A stretch of DNA of 64,000 nucleotides from Lampris incognitus (taxonomy: Eukaryota > Chordata > Actinopteri > Lampriformes > Lampridae), in the NCBI RefSeq assembly GCF_029633865.1, contig NC_079213.1, positions 91,834,995 through 91,898,994 on the forward strand, read 5' to 3'. The notes under the pieces are model-generated. The model did no database searches and was not told the DNA's origin. It saw nothing but the letters and a program-made list of their open reading frames with translations. The position numbers and the translations under genes were made by a program. This document shows, piece by piece, positions 48,686 through 60,377 of the stretch; within the stretch, counting starts at the first letter, position 1; the number at the start of each line of letters is the position of its first letter.

Positions 48686-49080
48686 ACCCCCCCCCCATTT
48701 TCTCCCCAATTGTACCTGGCCAATTACCTCATTCTTCCAAGCTGTCCCGGTCGCTGGTCCACCCCCTCTGCCGATCCGGGGAGGGCTGCAGACTACCACA
48801 TGCCTCTTCCAATACATGTGGAGTCACCAGCCGGTTCTTTTCACCTGACAGTGAGGAGTTTCGCCAGGGGAACATAGCACACCCCCCCCCCGAACAGACG
48901 TCCCAACCGACCAGAAGAGGCGCTAGTGCAGTGACCAGGACACATACCCACATCCGGCTTCCCACCCCCAGACACGGCCAATTGTGTCTGTAGGGACGCC
49001 CGACTAAGCCAGAGGTAACACAGGTATTCGAACCGGCGATCCTCCATACAGAATAGACCGCTACGCTACCCGGAATCCCC
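48686..49080 (-). repeat. SINE-C copy
   Basis: Minus-strand near full-length copy: C-rich end at the left, body, B box complement ttcgaaccggcg, head ending ctacgctacccgga at the right. Confidence 0.85.
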
Positions 49081-49595
49081 CCAAATACATTTTTAAGCAC
49101 CTACGTTCACCCAGTCCAACAGAGAAGTGCAAGTTATGGGACTAACTTAAGAGAAACCTGTTGTCAGAATGGAAATGCCCTGATATGCTTCTCAAATAGT
49201 CTTGCCAAGTAAGGGAAACCGAGGCTTTAAATGCACAAAGCAATGTAATGTAACGATCACTCGTACCAAGAGAGTGTTTTGCACCATCAGGGTACTCCCC
49301 CCTGACTAGCTATTTACTGTAGCATCTATTACACTGGCATAACCTAGCTCCACAGGTGGCTGCTGTGGACACGAGCGATCTGATTGTATTGTTGTCAACC
49401 AATGTGGAGCCAAAGTGATCAATACGGGTAGGACCTTCCTCCTCAAAAATCGACATATTTCTACTTTAACGTGGAAGGACATATTTCACTCTCTTTTTCT
49501 CTTTCTCTCTCTGTAAATAACGGTGTTTCTACCTTTTCAATTGCCAGTGTATTCCACAATGTTCACCACTCAGTCCTACATAAGAGAGCAAAGTT
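49081..49595. other. unassigned stretch
   Basis: No recognised feature. Confidence 0.4.
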
Positions 49596-49990
49596 GCTGT
49601 GGCCCGAACCCGTCCCACACCCACTTCATCTGGCCCACATACCGCGTGGAATGATGGCACTTGGGCGGTCCGCTCCAGTTTGCCAGATCTGGGCCAGAAC
49701 TAAGCCATAGCAATGCCGCATGTGCCTCATATTTGCTAAAGGTGGCCCATACTTGTTTTGTGATATTTGGGCCAAATTCATCATTTACCACACGGGCCAC
49801 TTCAGGGTCACATCCAGATTACATGTTGCCGAGAGCACCGCATCTTTGCCAGAAAAGGCCCACATTTGATTTGGCATATTTGGCCATATTTGCTATTATA
49901 CAAGTGGGCCACTTCAGGCTCACATCCATTTTGTCAGGGCCAGAAGGAGGCCATCAGTGCTGCATCATTGCCTGAAGTGGCCCACATCCG
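49596..49990. repeat. degenerate tandem repeat, period about 113 bp
   Basis: The word GGCCCA recurs at 49632, 49744, 49857 and 49979, spacings 112, 113 and 122. Around it other words recur in register: gggccacttcagg followed by tcacatcca in units 2 and 3, and gcatctttgcc or gcatcattgcc just before each GGCCCA. Three to four strongly diverged units are visible. No coding function. Confidence 0.65.
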
Positions 49991-50968
49991 GATGCTGTCT
50001 GGGAATGTAAGCAGCATAAGAAGTGTGTGTATGCATCGAGTCCCAAATTTAGGTAAAAGGTTATGAATTGCAAGTATAAATACAGGAATGCCAACAATTT
50101 CGCCTAATTACAAATTCATGGTATTCCTCATCATTTTCTCCTCATGCCATATCCATGTAATAAACCAGCCCAGGATGCCTCCCCCCCCGGAATCATTCTC
50201 TTCTTCTCCACGGCTAACGGCTCCTCTGCTTTCATGAGTCACTGTGGCCATGATCAAAAGCAGCACTTTCTCTGCAGAAATTCATTTGAATATTATACAT
50301 AACATCCTTGCCCCATTAGGCACACTATTTTCACAGCTTTCAAAGGAGGCCCTTAAATGGACTGTGTTGGAATTTGATGGGAAGGCGACGGCCCCGCTTG
50401 GATTTTGTTATTCGTTCATTATTGACTTATTTATTCCTCTCGTAATAATCTCGGGCGAGACGTGTTTGTTGTTCATTATAGCTCGGCGAGCGTGTGCAGA
50501 CTGCCATGCTTGCGTGTCACTGCCCATCTGCTGCGCTGAGGAAAACTGTTTTCTGACCGTTGCTAGCCGAGGTCGAGCTGCAGCGTTCACAGTCCTTTAA
50601 AACATATAAGTGGGAAGTTATGATTTGCCTGCTGCATCTGTGGCCTGACTGCCAAGTAGACGTTCCTGTTTTCTGAGTCTTCAAACCACTAGTTGGAGGC
50701 ATCGCAGCCCGCCGTAATGCAACAGATAGTACAAACAGCTACAGCAGGGTCACTTTCTGCAGGCACACAGCCCCACGCCGCAGCCCAGAGGAGATCTGAA
50801 AGTGCCATTTCCTGTGAAATTGAGAGCTGATGTGCTCCCTGAAGCTGCTCCACCGCAGCCTTTCTTCCTCTTTCCGCTTATCGTGCAGTCTCACCCTTAC
50901 ACAACCGGCACAGCCACAGCTCAATGCAGGGGACAATTTTGTTTCCCTCCGCAGCGTGATAATAAAAA

Positions 50969-51025
<57 letters not shown>

Positions 51026-51100
51026 AGAGGAGAGAAAAGAAACAAGGTTAATGGTGAAGGCCACTAACAGCTTTAGTTTTCCTTTTTTGTTTTGGAGGTA
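49991..51100. other. unassigned stretch
   Basis: Contains (TG)n at 50971-51019. A 118-residue frame (50244-50600) has no recognisable domain. Confidence 0.4.
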
Positions 51101-51115
51101 GGAGTTTGTGAAAGT

Positions 51116-51346
51116 GCCGGCATGGTGGTGCAGTGGTTAGCGCAGTTGCCTCACAGCAAGTAGGTCTTGGATTCGAGTCCCAGGGTAGTCCAACCTTGGG
51201 GGCCGTCCTGGTTTGTCCTCTGTGTGGAGTTTGCATGTTCTCCCCGTGTCTGCGTGGGTTTCTTCCGGGTGCTCCGGTTTCCTCCCACAGTCCAAAGACA
51301 TGTAGGTCAGGTGAATCGGCCATACTAAATTGCCCCTAGGTGTGAA

Positions 51347-51388
<42 letters not shown>

Positions 51389-51520
51389 GGCCCTGTGTGA
51401 TGGCCTGGCGGCCTGTCCAGGGTGTCTCCCCGCCTGCTGCCCAGTGACTGCTGGGATAGGCTCCAGCATCCCCGCAACCCTGAGAGCAGGATAAGCGGTT
51501 TGGATAATGGATGGATGGAT
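51116..51520 (+). repeat. SINE-A reference copy with perfect target duplication
   Basis: Flanked by the 15-base duplication GGAGTTTGTGAAAGT (51101-51115 and 51521-51535), which fixes the family boundaries. Starts gccggcatggtggtgcagtgg (A box), B box ggattcgagtccc, shared body, a (TG)n run at 51351-51388, 3' part and the GGATGGATGGAT tail. The perfect duplication suggests a young insertion. Confidence 0.95.
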
Positions 51521-51545
51521 GGAGTTTGTGAAAGTCAACAATAAA

Positions 51546-51549
<4 letters not shown>

Positions 51550-51591
<42 letters not shown>
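51550..51591. repeat. (TG)n microsatellite
   Basis: 42 bp of TG, 15 bp beyond the SINE-A target duplication. Confidence 0.95.
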
Positions 51592-51594
<3 letters not shown>

Positions 51595-52073
51595 GCTCTG
51601 CAAATTGCAGGTAGACAATGAAGATGCAATCAGCCGGCTGCTTCTCCTGTGTCTGAGTACATCACAGATAATATGAAATAGTGAGCGTGAGTACATGCGC
51701 TTGCTACGCACACACACCTCGCTGAAATAAAGACGTGGGTGAGTGGATGAGGGACTTCCTCTTCCCTCTCTGAAAACGATGTGAGAGGCAAGCAAAGCCA
51801 AAATGTTGTCCCCGTCTGATCATCTGGAGACAGAGTGAGAGAGGGTGGAAAAAAAACAGAGGAGAGATGGGAGAGAAAGGGGATGAAAAGGGAGGGGTTA
51901 ATCCGCCTGTTTATCACCTGCTAATTAGTGAGCAGTCTACCTTGCTGTCGATATAATCCTCCTCTCTTCCTCCCGCTAGCCGCCCCACCACGGCAGCAGC
52001 ACTCACAAAACAATTGGGAATGAAGCTTAGATTTGAATATTGTCGTCATTAAGCAAAGTTGACAGAGGTAATC

Positions 52074-52075
<2 letters not shown>
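51592..52075. other. unassigned stretch
   Basis: No gene recognised. Minus-strand frames here extend through repeats and are not credible. Confidence 0.4.

Positions 52076-52149
<74 letters not shown>
52076..52149. repeat. (TC)n microsatellite
   Basis: About 74 bp of uninterrupted TC. Confidence 0.97.
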
Positions 52150-52152
<3 letters not shown>

Positions 52153-52671
52153 CTCATTTCTTTGCAGCTGTTATATGCTGCAGCCGCACCGACTAAACAT
52201 CCCCAATTAAGTTTGATCCCCTCGCTTCGTGTCCTCGACGTTGGAGTTTGGAACAGCGAGAGAGAGATGGGTTCGAGTGAACCGGAGAGCAGCAAAAGAA
52301 AGCTGTACTGTCTGAGAAGGGGGGTTTGAGACAACGGTCTAAGGATGAAAACTCCGTCACGGCGGTAGGAAAGCACAGGGTATATGAGAAAATACACTGC
52401 CGGAGGAGGAGGAGGAGGCGAAACATGAGTCAGCTCTCCCACATCACAGGGTAAAGGAGTTCTGTGTAGGAAGTGACAGCCATGCTCCGATGGAGGAACA
52501 ACTGCACATACAGACTTCTTCTCTGGGAGAAATGCATGCTGCTGAAGTGAGATGTGTTTGAGTATGCTGGACACAGAGGGATATTTACTGCGAGTGCATC
52601 CTTTATCTCATGCATACAAAAAAAAAGAATGCATTCTTAAATTTCCAATGTGTAATATGGCAAAGTATCGG
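52150..52671. other. unassigned stretch
   Basis: GGA triplet repeat (52402-52419) and otherwise unrecognised sequence. Confidence 0.4.
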
Positions 52672-52808
52672 CCAAGGCTCCATACCGGATCGCTCGAGGC
52701 TCCATACCGGATCAGCCGAGGCTCCATACCAGATCGGTCGAGGCTTCGTACCGGATCAGTCGACGCTCCATACTGGATCGATCGACACTCCATACTGAAT
52801 CAGTTGAG
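52672..52808. repeat. 22-bp minisatellite, about 6 units
   Basis: Units of the form cgaggctccataccggatca plus two bases repeat six times with 1-4 substitutions each, decaying toward the right. There are no spacers, so it is a tandem minisatellite and not a CRISPR array. Two of the junctions form palindromic gatcgatc words. Confidence 0.9.
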
Positions 52809-53609
52809 GCCCAGGTTAACAACGGCCGCCATTGGTGCTGTGCCCTCACATGGCACTGATGGAAACTGTAAAATCCACTATGGTGACCCCTGAGAAACAG
52901 AGAACAAGCCGAAAGAAGAAGAATATGGCAAAGTAAATGTTTTGTAAATACTACCATTTGGGGTTAGTTCGCTAAAGCAACCTCTGGTTTACAAGGGGAA
53001 TAGTATTTTTGACACTGGTGGGTTTGATAACATACTCCCAACTCTTGAACTACCCAGGAATGAAACGCCTTAATGCCCGGCAATATTATTGACACAGCCT
53101 ACCCACATTGGTGTGCCTTACCGCCACAGGACAACAATGGATTCATTTTTCTTTATTATCAGCTCGAATCATAGGTCATAACATCACGATGTCGTAATTC
53201 TAAAAGGGTGGAGCTGGAATGGCTTCTCTGTTTGCCAAATCGCCATGATGGAGATGCCTTGTCGGGCTGTTTTATGGTGCCTATGTGTTACGGTGTGACA
53301 TGCTGAAAATGACGATCATTTGTTTTCGTTACCATTTCTAGCTATCGCCGAACACCCTGCCTCCGCTTTTTAACCACCCCACATTTCAGGTGAAGTGGAA
53401 GGGTAGCCAAGGAGAGTGGGGAGTACAATATTGCTTAAACCTGTACATGAACACTGCAAACACATTTCCAGTTAGTGCTTGTCTCTGCTGCTATAGCATA
53501 TAATAGCATGCAACCAAGAAGCAAAGGGTGTTACCTGCATGCACATTCACACACTGCTATAATGCTGAATGCATACAGACAAAGTAAGAGAAAAGAAAGA
53601 GAAAGAGAA
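52809..53609. other. unassigned stretch
   Basis: No recognised feature. Confidence 0.4.
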
Positions 53610-54338
53610 AGCCACTTTATTTTGTCATTACACAGTTGTTTTGTTCCAATGAAATTTGTCTTCTGCATTTAACCCATCCTATTGTATAGGAGCAGTGGGC
53701 AGAGACACCATCTCCAGTTCTTCCTTCCATTGCCTTGCTCAGGGGCACAGACAGGCAGGAGTATTAACCCTAACATGCATGCGTTTTTTTTCCCCCTTTT
53801 TTCTCCCCAATTGTATCCGGCCAATTACCCCACTCTTCCAAGCTGTCCCAGTCGCTGCTCCACCGCCTCTACTGATCCCGGGAGGGCTGCAGACTACCAC
53901 ATGCCTCACGTGATACATGTAGTGTCGCCAGCCGCTTCTTTTCACCTGATAGTGAGGAGTTTCACCAGGGGGACGCAGCGCATGGGAGGATCATGCTATT
54001 CCTCCCCAGTTCCCCCTCCCCCCTGAACAGGTGCCCCGACCAACCAGAGGAGGTGCTAGTGCAGCGACCAGGACACATACCCACATCTGGCTTCCCACCC
54101 GCAGACATGGCCAATTGTGTCTGGCGATCCCCGTGTTGGTAGGTAACGGAATAGACCGCTATGCTACCTGGATGCCCCAACATGCATGTGTTTTTGATGG
54201 TGGAAGGAAACCGGAGCACCCAGACACGGGGAGAACATGCAAACTCCACACAGAAAGGACTTGGGACGGCCTGGGGTTCGAACCCAGGACCTTCTTGCTG
54301 TGAGGCAACAGTGCTAACCACTGGGCCACTGTGCTGCC
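53610..54338 (-). repeat. SINE-B copy split by a SINE-C
   Basis: Minus-strand SINE-B with its complete tail at the left (gccactttattttgtcatta) and head at the right (complement ggcagcacagtggcccagtgg). A SINE-C (53789-54178) sits in the middle. This copy shows the whole SINE-B structure: tRNA head, body shared with SINE-A, B-specific part, aataaag-type tail. Confidence 0.9.
53789..54178 (-). repeat. SINE-C nested in SINE-B
   Basis: Flanked by a 17-base duplication of SINE-B sequence, aacatgcatgcgttttt (53772-53788) and aacatgcatgtgttttt (54179-54195), one difference. The element is minus-strand, slightly shortened between the B box and the body (gtctggcgatccccgtg). The duplication length fits LINE-mediated retrotransposition and shows SINE-C moved after this SINE-B landed. 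Confidence 0.9.
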
Positions 54339-55690
54339 CTAAGACAGCCGGCAGTGCAAACAGTGACAAGCTAAAAGAGAGAGAAAAGGCTTTACGGTGA
54401 CAGTTACTAGCTAGGTGAGAGATCGAGCATTACACACCAAATGACTTTAAAGGTGAGAGAGTGAGAGAGCGAAAGAGAGAGCGAGAGAGAGAGCTCAGAC
54501 AAAGTGAAAGCAGATGGTAGAGGTTGAAGACACTGTGACAGTTGACTGGCTTATCAGGATGTATATAGTGTGTGTCAGGGAACTGGAGTTTGAGGGGCTA
54601 TCTGTGTTAGCAGGAGATAACCCTGCCGGCCGTCAGATGCAAGAGAAGACTGAAACAAAACAAAACTGGAAGCGCCCACCAAGGTTACAAAGTTAAGCTC
54701 CTTACATTTACTCCAACAAATAAATCAATCAATAAAGCCACAAGACCTTTGATTTTAAGGTTTCACAAATACACAAGGATACTCCGTTAATCATTAACAG
54801 ATAGCCAGTCAATCTGGCCATCAACGATTAATGAGTGTGGCACATTACATTTGTACACATGAACATTTATTAGAATCGGAAATTGGAAAGAAGAAACAAT
54901 CACACATGGAAATCTCTGTTAGTCATGAGGCAAACACGAAACATGATGTCAAGTTCGGCCCAATTCAATCACATATTCTTAAAACTCTGTGACACATTAC
55001 ATCATTTTGCACAATACATAAGTGACAACACAATAAAAGTAAAATAATTCTTTATATGTAGGGTAGCTATGAAAATTATATGTGTCCATGTGTTTGTGAA
55101 CTGGATATATTGGGTTAAGATCTGTCCTCTGAGAGCATAAACAGAATGACACGTGCAGGTTTATCTGAACAAAGTACTTCCTGTGTGAAAGGCCCCTATC
55201 TGAGGGCAAACCGTGACTCCCGCCCTGTTTTTACTGAAGCTAATATTTTGCGGCGCTAGCACTGTTAAGTCAATGTTGGCTACGAGAGCTGCATTGAAAG
55301 GGTTGTATAGTCCTGCATTGTCGTACCATTGAAGAGGAAGTGCTGCTGTGTTGATTGAAATGTTCAGTGAGATTGGTCTGAAGACATGCTAACAGAGTAA
55401 TACAGTACCAGCAAATGTGCAAGCTAAAGAGGCAGTGCAAAATACACTTTAGCACAGATAGTAGATACAGACTCACCAGTGTAACCCCTCCCATGTGGGC
55501 AGGGCCTGAGTTCATCTAATGAATACTGGTCGCTATTACCTGAAGTGATAAACTATGTAAATTTGACGCTTAGTGCCTCCATCAACTAAAGGAAGTGGTT
55601 AGAATAACTTTCTTATGCACCTTTAATATACCATGTGTACCTTTAATATACGATGTGTACCTTTAATGTAATTATATTTTAGGATCTTAT
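54339..55690. other. unassigned stretch
   Basis: (AG)n at about 54450-54492, and a short tandem ctttaatatac-atgtgtac repeat (2-3 units of 20 bp) at about 55618-55668. No gene. Confidence 0.45.
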
Positions 55691-56845
55691 CTATTTAATT
55701 AAGGACGCAACACTTTTGCTTTAAATACAAATACCAATGGCAAATATTTATTAACCACACAAAGGTTAATAAAGAAAGTGTATTTGTATTAATTAGTGAA
55801 TGAACATAATAATAGAAAGATCACAATAATTTACAATATACAAAATCCAATTAAACAAATAGGCTACAAGCCTATTCCAATTCTAATCAATAATCAAAGT
55901 AATTCCCAAAATCAAGTCAACTCTATGTACAATCAATATGTACATGTATCACAAATAAAAGAAAATGGCCGGCCCATTCACACACACACACTCACACACT
56001 GTAACAGTCCGTCACCGTGGTTACCGTTTCAGGCCTGTTGTTGTTGAAAGTGAACGCTGGCCTAAAAACTGTCCGGGCCACTTCGCTTGTTTACTGACCG
56101 ACCAAGCATAAATAAAAGCACGTGCAGACTTGGGATGGGTACCGGTACTCACGGAACCCGGGCCAGGGTGATGAGTAGCCAAAGCAGGCTGGGAGAAGAA
56201 AAGAGAGCGGAAGAGAGGCAGAGATGAGGGGGGGAATGGCGACAGGCGCTCCACCGTGAGCGCAGGTCGGAGAAGTAGAGGCGACGAATGGCGCGAAGAA
56301 TCCTCACACACACAGCAAGACGAACAGTCACAGGCACCAAGAAGAGAAACGGTCTCCGTTGTTGTCCACCCGAAGAGCTTTCCTTCACTGGTCCACACAC
56401 CACGACTGTCGATCCTGAATCAACAGCATAGACTAAATGACCAAGTCCAAATACCAGCTCGTTTTAACCTAGCAGCAACTTGTCACTTAGCTAGCGTTAG
56501 CAACACTCGTTAGCTAACATGAATATGAATGAATCGGTAGCTAGCCTAGCGGCTAGGCTAACCGCTAGCCGCGATTAGCTTATAACACTCTTCTAACACC
56601 ACAACGAGTAGTCACAGTTTTACACAATAGTTCCAGAAACATGTATTTACCTCTGGGATATCCTATAAGTACACACGAGTCCACAGGAGTCACAATCCGT
56701 TGATCCAACGTTGTGTACAAACAGCTAACGTTACAACACAGAGAAGCTTCGGTTCATTCGTCTTCGTCGTCTAGCTTTCTGACCGCTTTACCTCAAATCA
56801 CCGATGTCAAACTTCTATGTCCCGCCCCTTATCTCAGCATACATA
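55691..56845 (-). other. CpG-rich transcription-unit-like module, unidentified
   Basis: Read on the minus strand, the block begins in CpG-containing sequence (about 56845-56700, with gggcggg), passes a gctagc/ggctag palindromic cluster (about 56480-56580) and a possible splice donor (ccGTGAGTacc near 56148), and ends with AATAAA in ggttaataaatatttgcc (about 55755). It holds a 125-residue frame (56398-56021) that I do not recognise. It could be a decayed first exon and 3' end of a retroposed transcript or part of an unknown element. No host gene is claimed. Confidence 0.3.
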
Positions 56846-57402
56846 CGGGTTGGCTAGTTACAGTAAACAGTGACCAATGAAAACAAAGAAAAGGGATGAA
56901 TGACATATTCATCCAGATAGAGGAAAAGATTAGCAATGGGCAGCAACCATACTGTAAACACTTGAAATAAACAAGGCCCATGAGCGAACTGGCATTAGGG
57001 CTTACTGTATAACTGATACACTCAACTTGTAACCATTGTAAATAGCAGTGTATATAACCATGAAGAGAATATAGCTTATTTATCAGATGAACTGTAACTT
57101 ATTTATTTATCTTATTTATTGTAGCTTCATACAGTAGCTCAATTAAGCACTGCGCTACACCAGTATGGCTGTGGTGGCAGGACAGCCTGATTTTTATTGA
57201 CGTTATTTAATTACTGGAGGGCTTGGGTTCAGTCCTCCTGCAGCCATACCTGTTGAAATATCCTTGAGCAAGCTGCGGTATTCAAATCCCTGCTTGGTTA
57301 AAGGACACTGAGCAGGTGGCTGATCCTAAGCCCCAATCAAGGCCCGAAAAGACCATTTCCAATTTGGAAGGGGGGAAAAATCACATAAAAAACAAAATGT
57401 AG
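56846..57402. other. unassigned stretch with SINE-like words
   Basis: At about 57220-57320, ggttcagtcctcctgcagcc and gaaatatccttgagcaagct resemble another fish tRNA-type SINE body, too decayed to delimit. Confidence 0.35.
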
Positions 57403-57448
57403 GGCGTCCGGGTAGCATAGCGGTCTATTCTGTTGCCTACCAGCACGT
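57403..57448 (+). repeat. SINE-C head fragment
   Basis: Only the first roughly 46 bp (gggcgtccgggtagcatagc, then ggtctattctgttgcctacc) remain; the B box and body are gone. This 3' loss needs a deletion rather than ordinary 5' truncation. Confidence 0.8.
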
Positions 57449-58571
57449 CACATCAGTCCATCATTGCAACAGTCGATGTGTTTACAGGAAACCAGTGAGG
57501 TGTCCGTCTTATCATCCAGAGAATCAGTTAAATGCATTAAATGTGAATTTTTTTTTAGAGCACATCTTGCACGTTAAATGTCAGTGTTAAATGTCAATGT
57601 TCACTTTTGGTAAGTCTGTGGTAAATTGCCTAATTAAAGATGTAACCAGCCATCAGTTGTTTGTTCTTTTTCAAAATTACAGTAATGTAGTCAGCATGGC
57701 AGGTGAAACTGAGGGTAAACCATCAACCGCAGCCTGGTGAGAGGACACAGTGAGAGATAGGAGCTTACTGCCCTGTGCAGGCTGCCTGTCACAGCCGGCC
57801 TGCAGCCGAGTCACAAGTCCTGCTTGGCGCCGTCAGGGAGTGTGAGGACAGAAGCGGCGATAAATCCTGTGTCCTCTCACAAGGCGCTAGTAATTCAAGA
57901 TGATGTGGCCAAATGTCGCAGGACACATTTCCTGTCCCCCCCCCCCACAAAGACTGAACCACTCAAAAGATGATAAATGGCCCTGACTTTCATCTTTTTC
58001 CCATGGATTCCGGATGAACTCTTTCAACAGTGCTCCTTATTGTCACTGAGCAGGCAGCTGTCCTCCATCAGCATCACCATCCCTTCAAACCCATTTAGGA
58101 AGGATGGGGGAGCTGCATGTGGAAACAGAAGAGATAATAGCGGCAAATAACTCTTGTTTGTATCAATCATTTTGAAGTACCAGATGGGCTTGTTGGCGGA
58201 AAAAAAAATCATTTCATCCTCCGATACCTTTAAGAGGCTGTCAGAAAAGTCTGGGACTTATTTTATTATGGAAATGTATTTGCTACAGGTGGCAAACCCG
58301 CCAGTCTTGGACCTAAATAAGATAAAATAATCATCAAAACATATTTGCAAATACTACGAATATGGCATCTATAGAGGAGATTGAATAAATAAGTGTGAAG
58401 AGTGAGTATTTTGTCAGACTCGTGCTGCTCCAAGGATGATTTTCATGATTGGGATACCTTTAAGAAACATGGAAGAGATACCAGCCTTCAGTTTGTCTGT
58501 GTTACTGATTTCTTTTTCTTTCTTTTTTTTTAACAAAGATCATAAAAAATAGATTTCCCCATTTCAGGTCA
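57449..58571. other. unassigned stretch
   Basis: No recognised feature. Confidence 0.4.
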
Positions 58572-59293
58572 CCCCCCCCTCTTTTTCTTTTTTTTTCCTA
58601 CCCAATTGTACTTGGCCAATTACCCTACCGTTCCAAGCCGTCCCGGTCGCTGCGCCTCCCGCTCTGCCGATCCGGGGAGGGCTGCAGACTACCACATGCC
58701 TCCTCCAATACATGTGGAGTTGCCAGCCACTTCTTTTCACCTGACAGTGAGGAGTTTCCCCAGGGGTACGCAGAGCGTGGGAGGATCACGCTATTCCCCC
58801 CAGCCCCCCCCCCATCCGAACAGACACCCCGACTGACCAGAGGAGGCACTAGCGCAGCGACCAAGACATATATCCACATCCGGCTTCCCACCCGCAGACA
58901 CGGCTAATCGACCTTGTGCATAACTGTAGTACACCGACTTCCGGTTTCTACTGCAGCGGTCATACCAGTTTCCTATTTGTTGGCGCGTGCTGTTGACAAT
59001 GGCGTATTTTTCGCGATGCCTGCAAGTTAAATGTCAATGACATGCACAGAATTGTCGACAAACTTTCACCTGCACCGACCAGCAAACGGGTGAAACTTTT
59101 CGAGTTGTACGTATCAAGTTACGTCCACAATTATGAGGACAACTTGAAACTTTTGCCGGAAGGCGAATGTTATGCACAGAGCGGGTTGTGTCTGTATGGA
59201 CGCCCGCCCAAGCCTGGGTAACGCGAGGATTCGAACCGGCGATCCCCGTGTTGGTAGGCAACGGAATAGACCGCCACGCCACCCGAATGCCCA
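58572..59293 (-). repeat. SINE-C copy split by a small insertion
   Basis: Minus-strand copy: the 3' end and body at 58572-58908, the head and B box (gattcgaaccggcg) at 59185-59293. The interruption (58909-59184) is a separate element described next. Confidence 0.85.
58915..59178. mobile_element. non-autonomous element with TGTGCATAAC termini
   Basis: Perfect 10-base inverted ends TGTGCATAAC (58915-58924) and GTTATGCACA (59169-59178) bound a 264-bp unit inside SINE-C. It contains a coding-like stretch on the plus strand (59039-59176: MHRIVDKLSPAPTSKR, VKLFELYVSSYVHNYEDNLK and LLPEG) without stops. I do not recognise the protein. A target duplication is not clear. Confidence 0.55.
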
Positions 59294-59847
59294 GAGATCT
59301 TTTTTTTCCAAGTTACAGTCGTGGTTAATGCTGATACAGAGCTGCATATGAAGTAAAGGTAAATAAATATGCGTCATATTGCCTTTGAAAACAAAGAGTG
59401 GGTTGATCGCAGAGGGTCAGATCAGTAGATCGTTCTGTCCCTCTTTGTCATAGATGCAAGTGTTCCTGACCTAAACACTTACCACTTCATACGACAGGCC
59501 CTCCGGCAGAGCTGCATCTACACTGGGCCTACGGCATCGATCTCCACGGGCCCTCTGCACCTTCCTACTGTCTCACTTTACAGGCACAAACACTTCCCCC
59601 TCCGCAGCTTCCCAGACAAAATCAATATCCAGAGACGAAACTGGAAAAAAAGAGCTGAGATTTCCCTCCACTTGGGTCTCACATAGCCCCTCAGCCACCG
59701 CCATCAAAACGCAGTCCCTCGGCCAGCCATCAGACAGGCCAAGTCATCGCTGTGGAGGATAGACGTCCTTTTTTTAAACAGCCCTGACCTCGTCTAGCCT
59801 GAAGACATGACTCAAACCTCAGGACATACACAAGTCACCGACTAATG

Positions 59848-59919
<72 letters not shown>

Positions 59920-60238
59920 ACTTTCAGAGAATAACGTAACTACCCAACCAAATGGATTTCTGTACACGTAGTAACGTGAAACTGGTCAGCAGGTATTACA
60001 GCTCCTCACAATCGATTAAACCGATGTTGTTGTTGTTGTTGTTGTTTTTCTCTCCCTCATACTGTTATGTTTCCAGTGAACTTTAACTTTTCCTGTCTTT
60101 TTTTTTCGTGTCTTTTTGTTCGTCTCTCTTTGGGTGTGAGATGCTCTTATCAGTTCCTCTAGAGGTTTTTTTTCTGTCTTGAATCTCATCCCCTTTTCAA
60201 TTGTTTTCCTTGTTTTTCCTGTGGTATTTTTCTAAGGT
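59294..60238. other. unassigned stretch with long (GT)n
   Basis: (GT)n of about 70 bp at 59849-59918 and (GTT)n at 60027-60045. No gene. Confidence 0.5.
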
Positions 60239-60377
60239 GCCCTGTGATGGCCTGGCGGCCTATCCAGGGTGTCTCCCCGCCTGCCGCCCCAGTGACTGCT
60301 GGGATAGGCTCCAGCATCCCCGCCACCCTGAGAGCAGGAGAAGCTGTTTGGATATGGATGGATGGATGGATAGATGG
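60239..60377 (+). repeat. SINE-A 3' fragment
   Basis: Starts at ccctgtgatggcctggcggc and runs to the GATGGATGGATGG tail; 5'-truncated. Confidence 0.85.

Noticed and set aside
50244..50600. 118-residue plus-strand frame as a host gene
   Set aside because: No domain, signal peptide pattern or exon structure that I can support.
51921..52574. 217-residue minus-strand frame, the longest non-transposon frame in the right half
   Set aside because: Its middle is the (TC)n repeat read as Arg-Glu, and the flanks have no recognisable domain or splice context.
52672..52808. CRISPR-like array
   Set aside because: Units are contiguous with no spacers, and the genome is eukaryotic.
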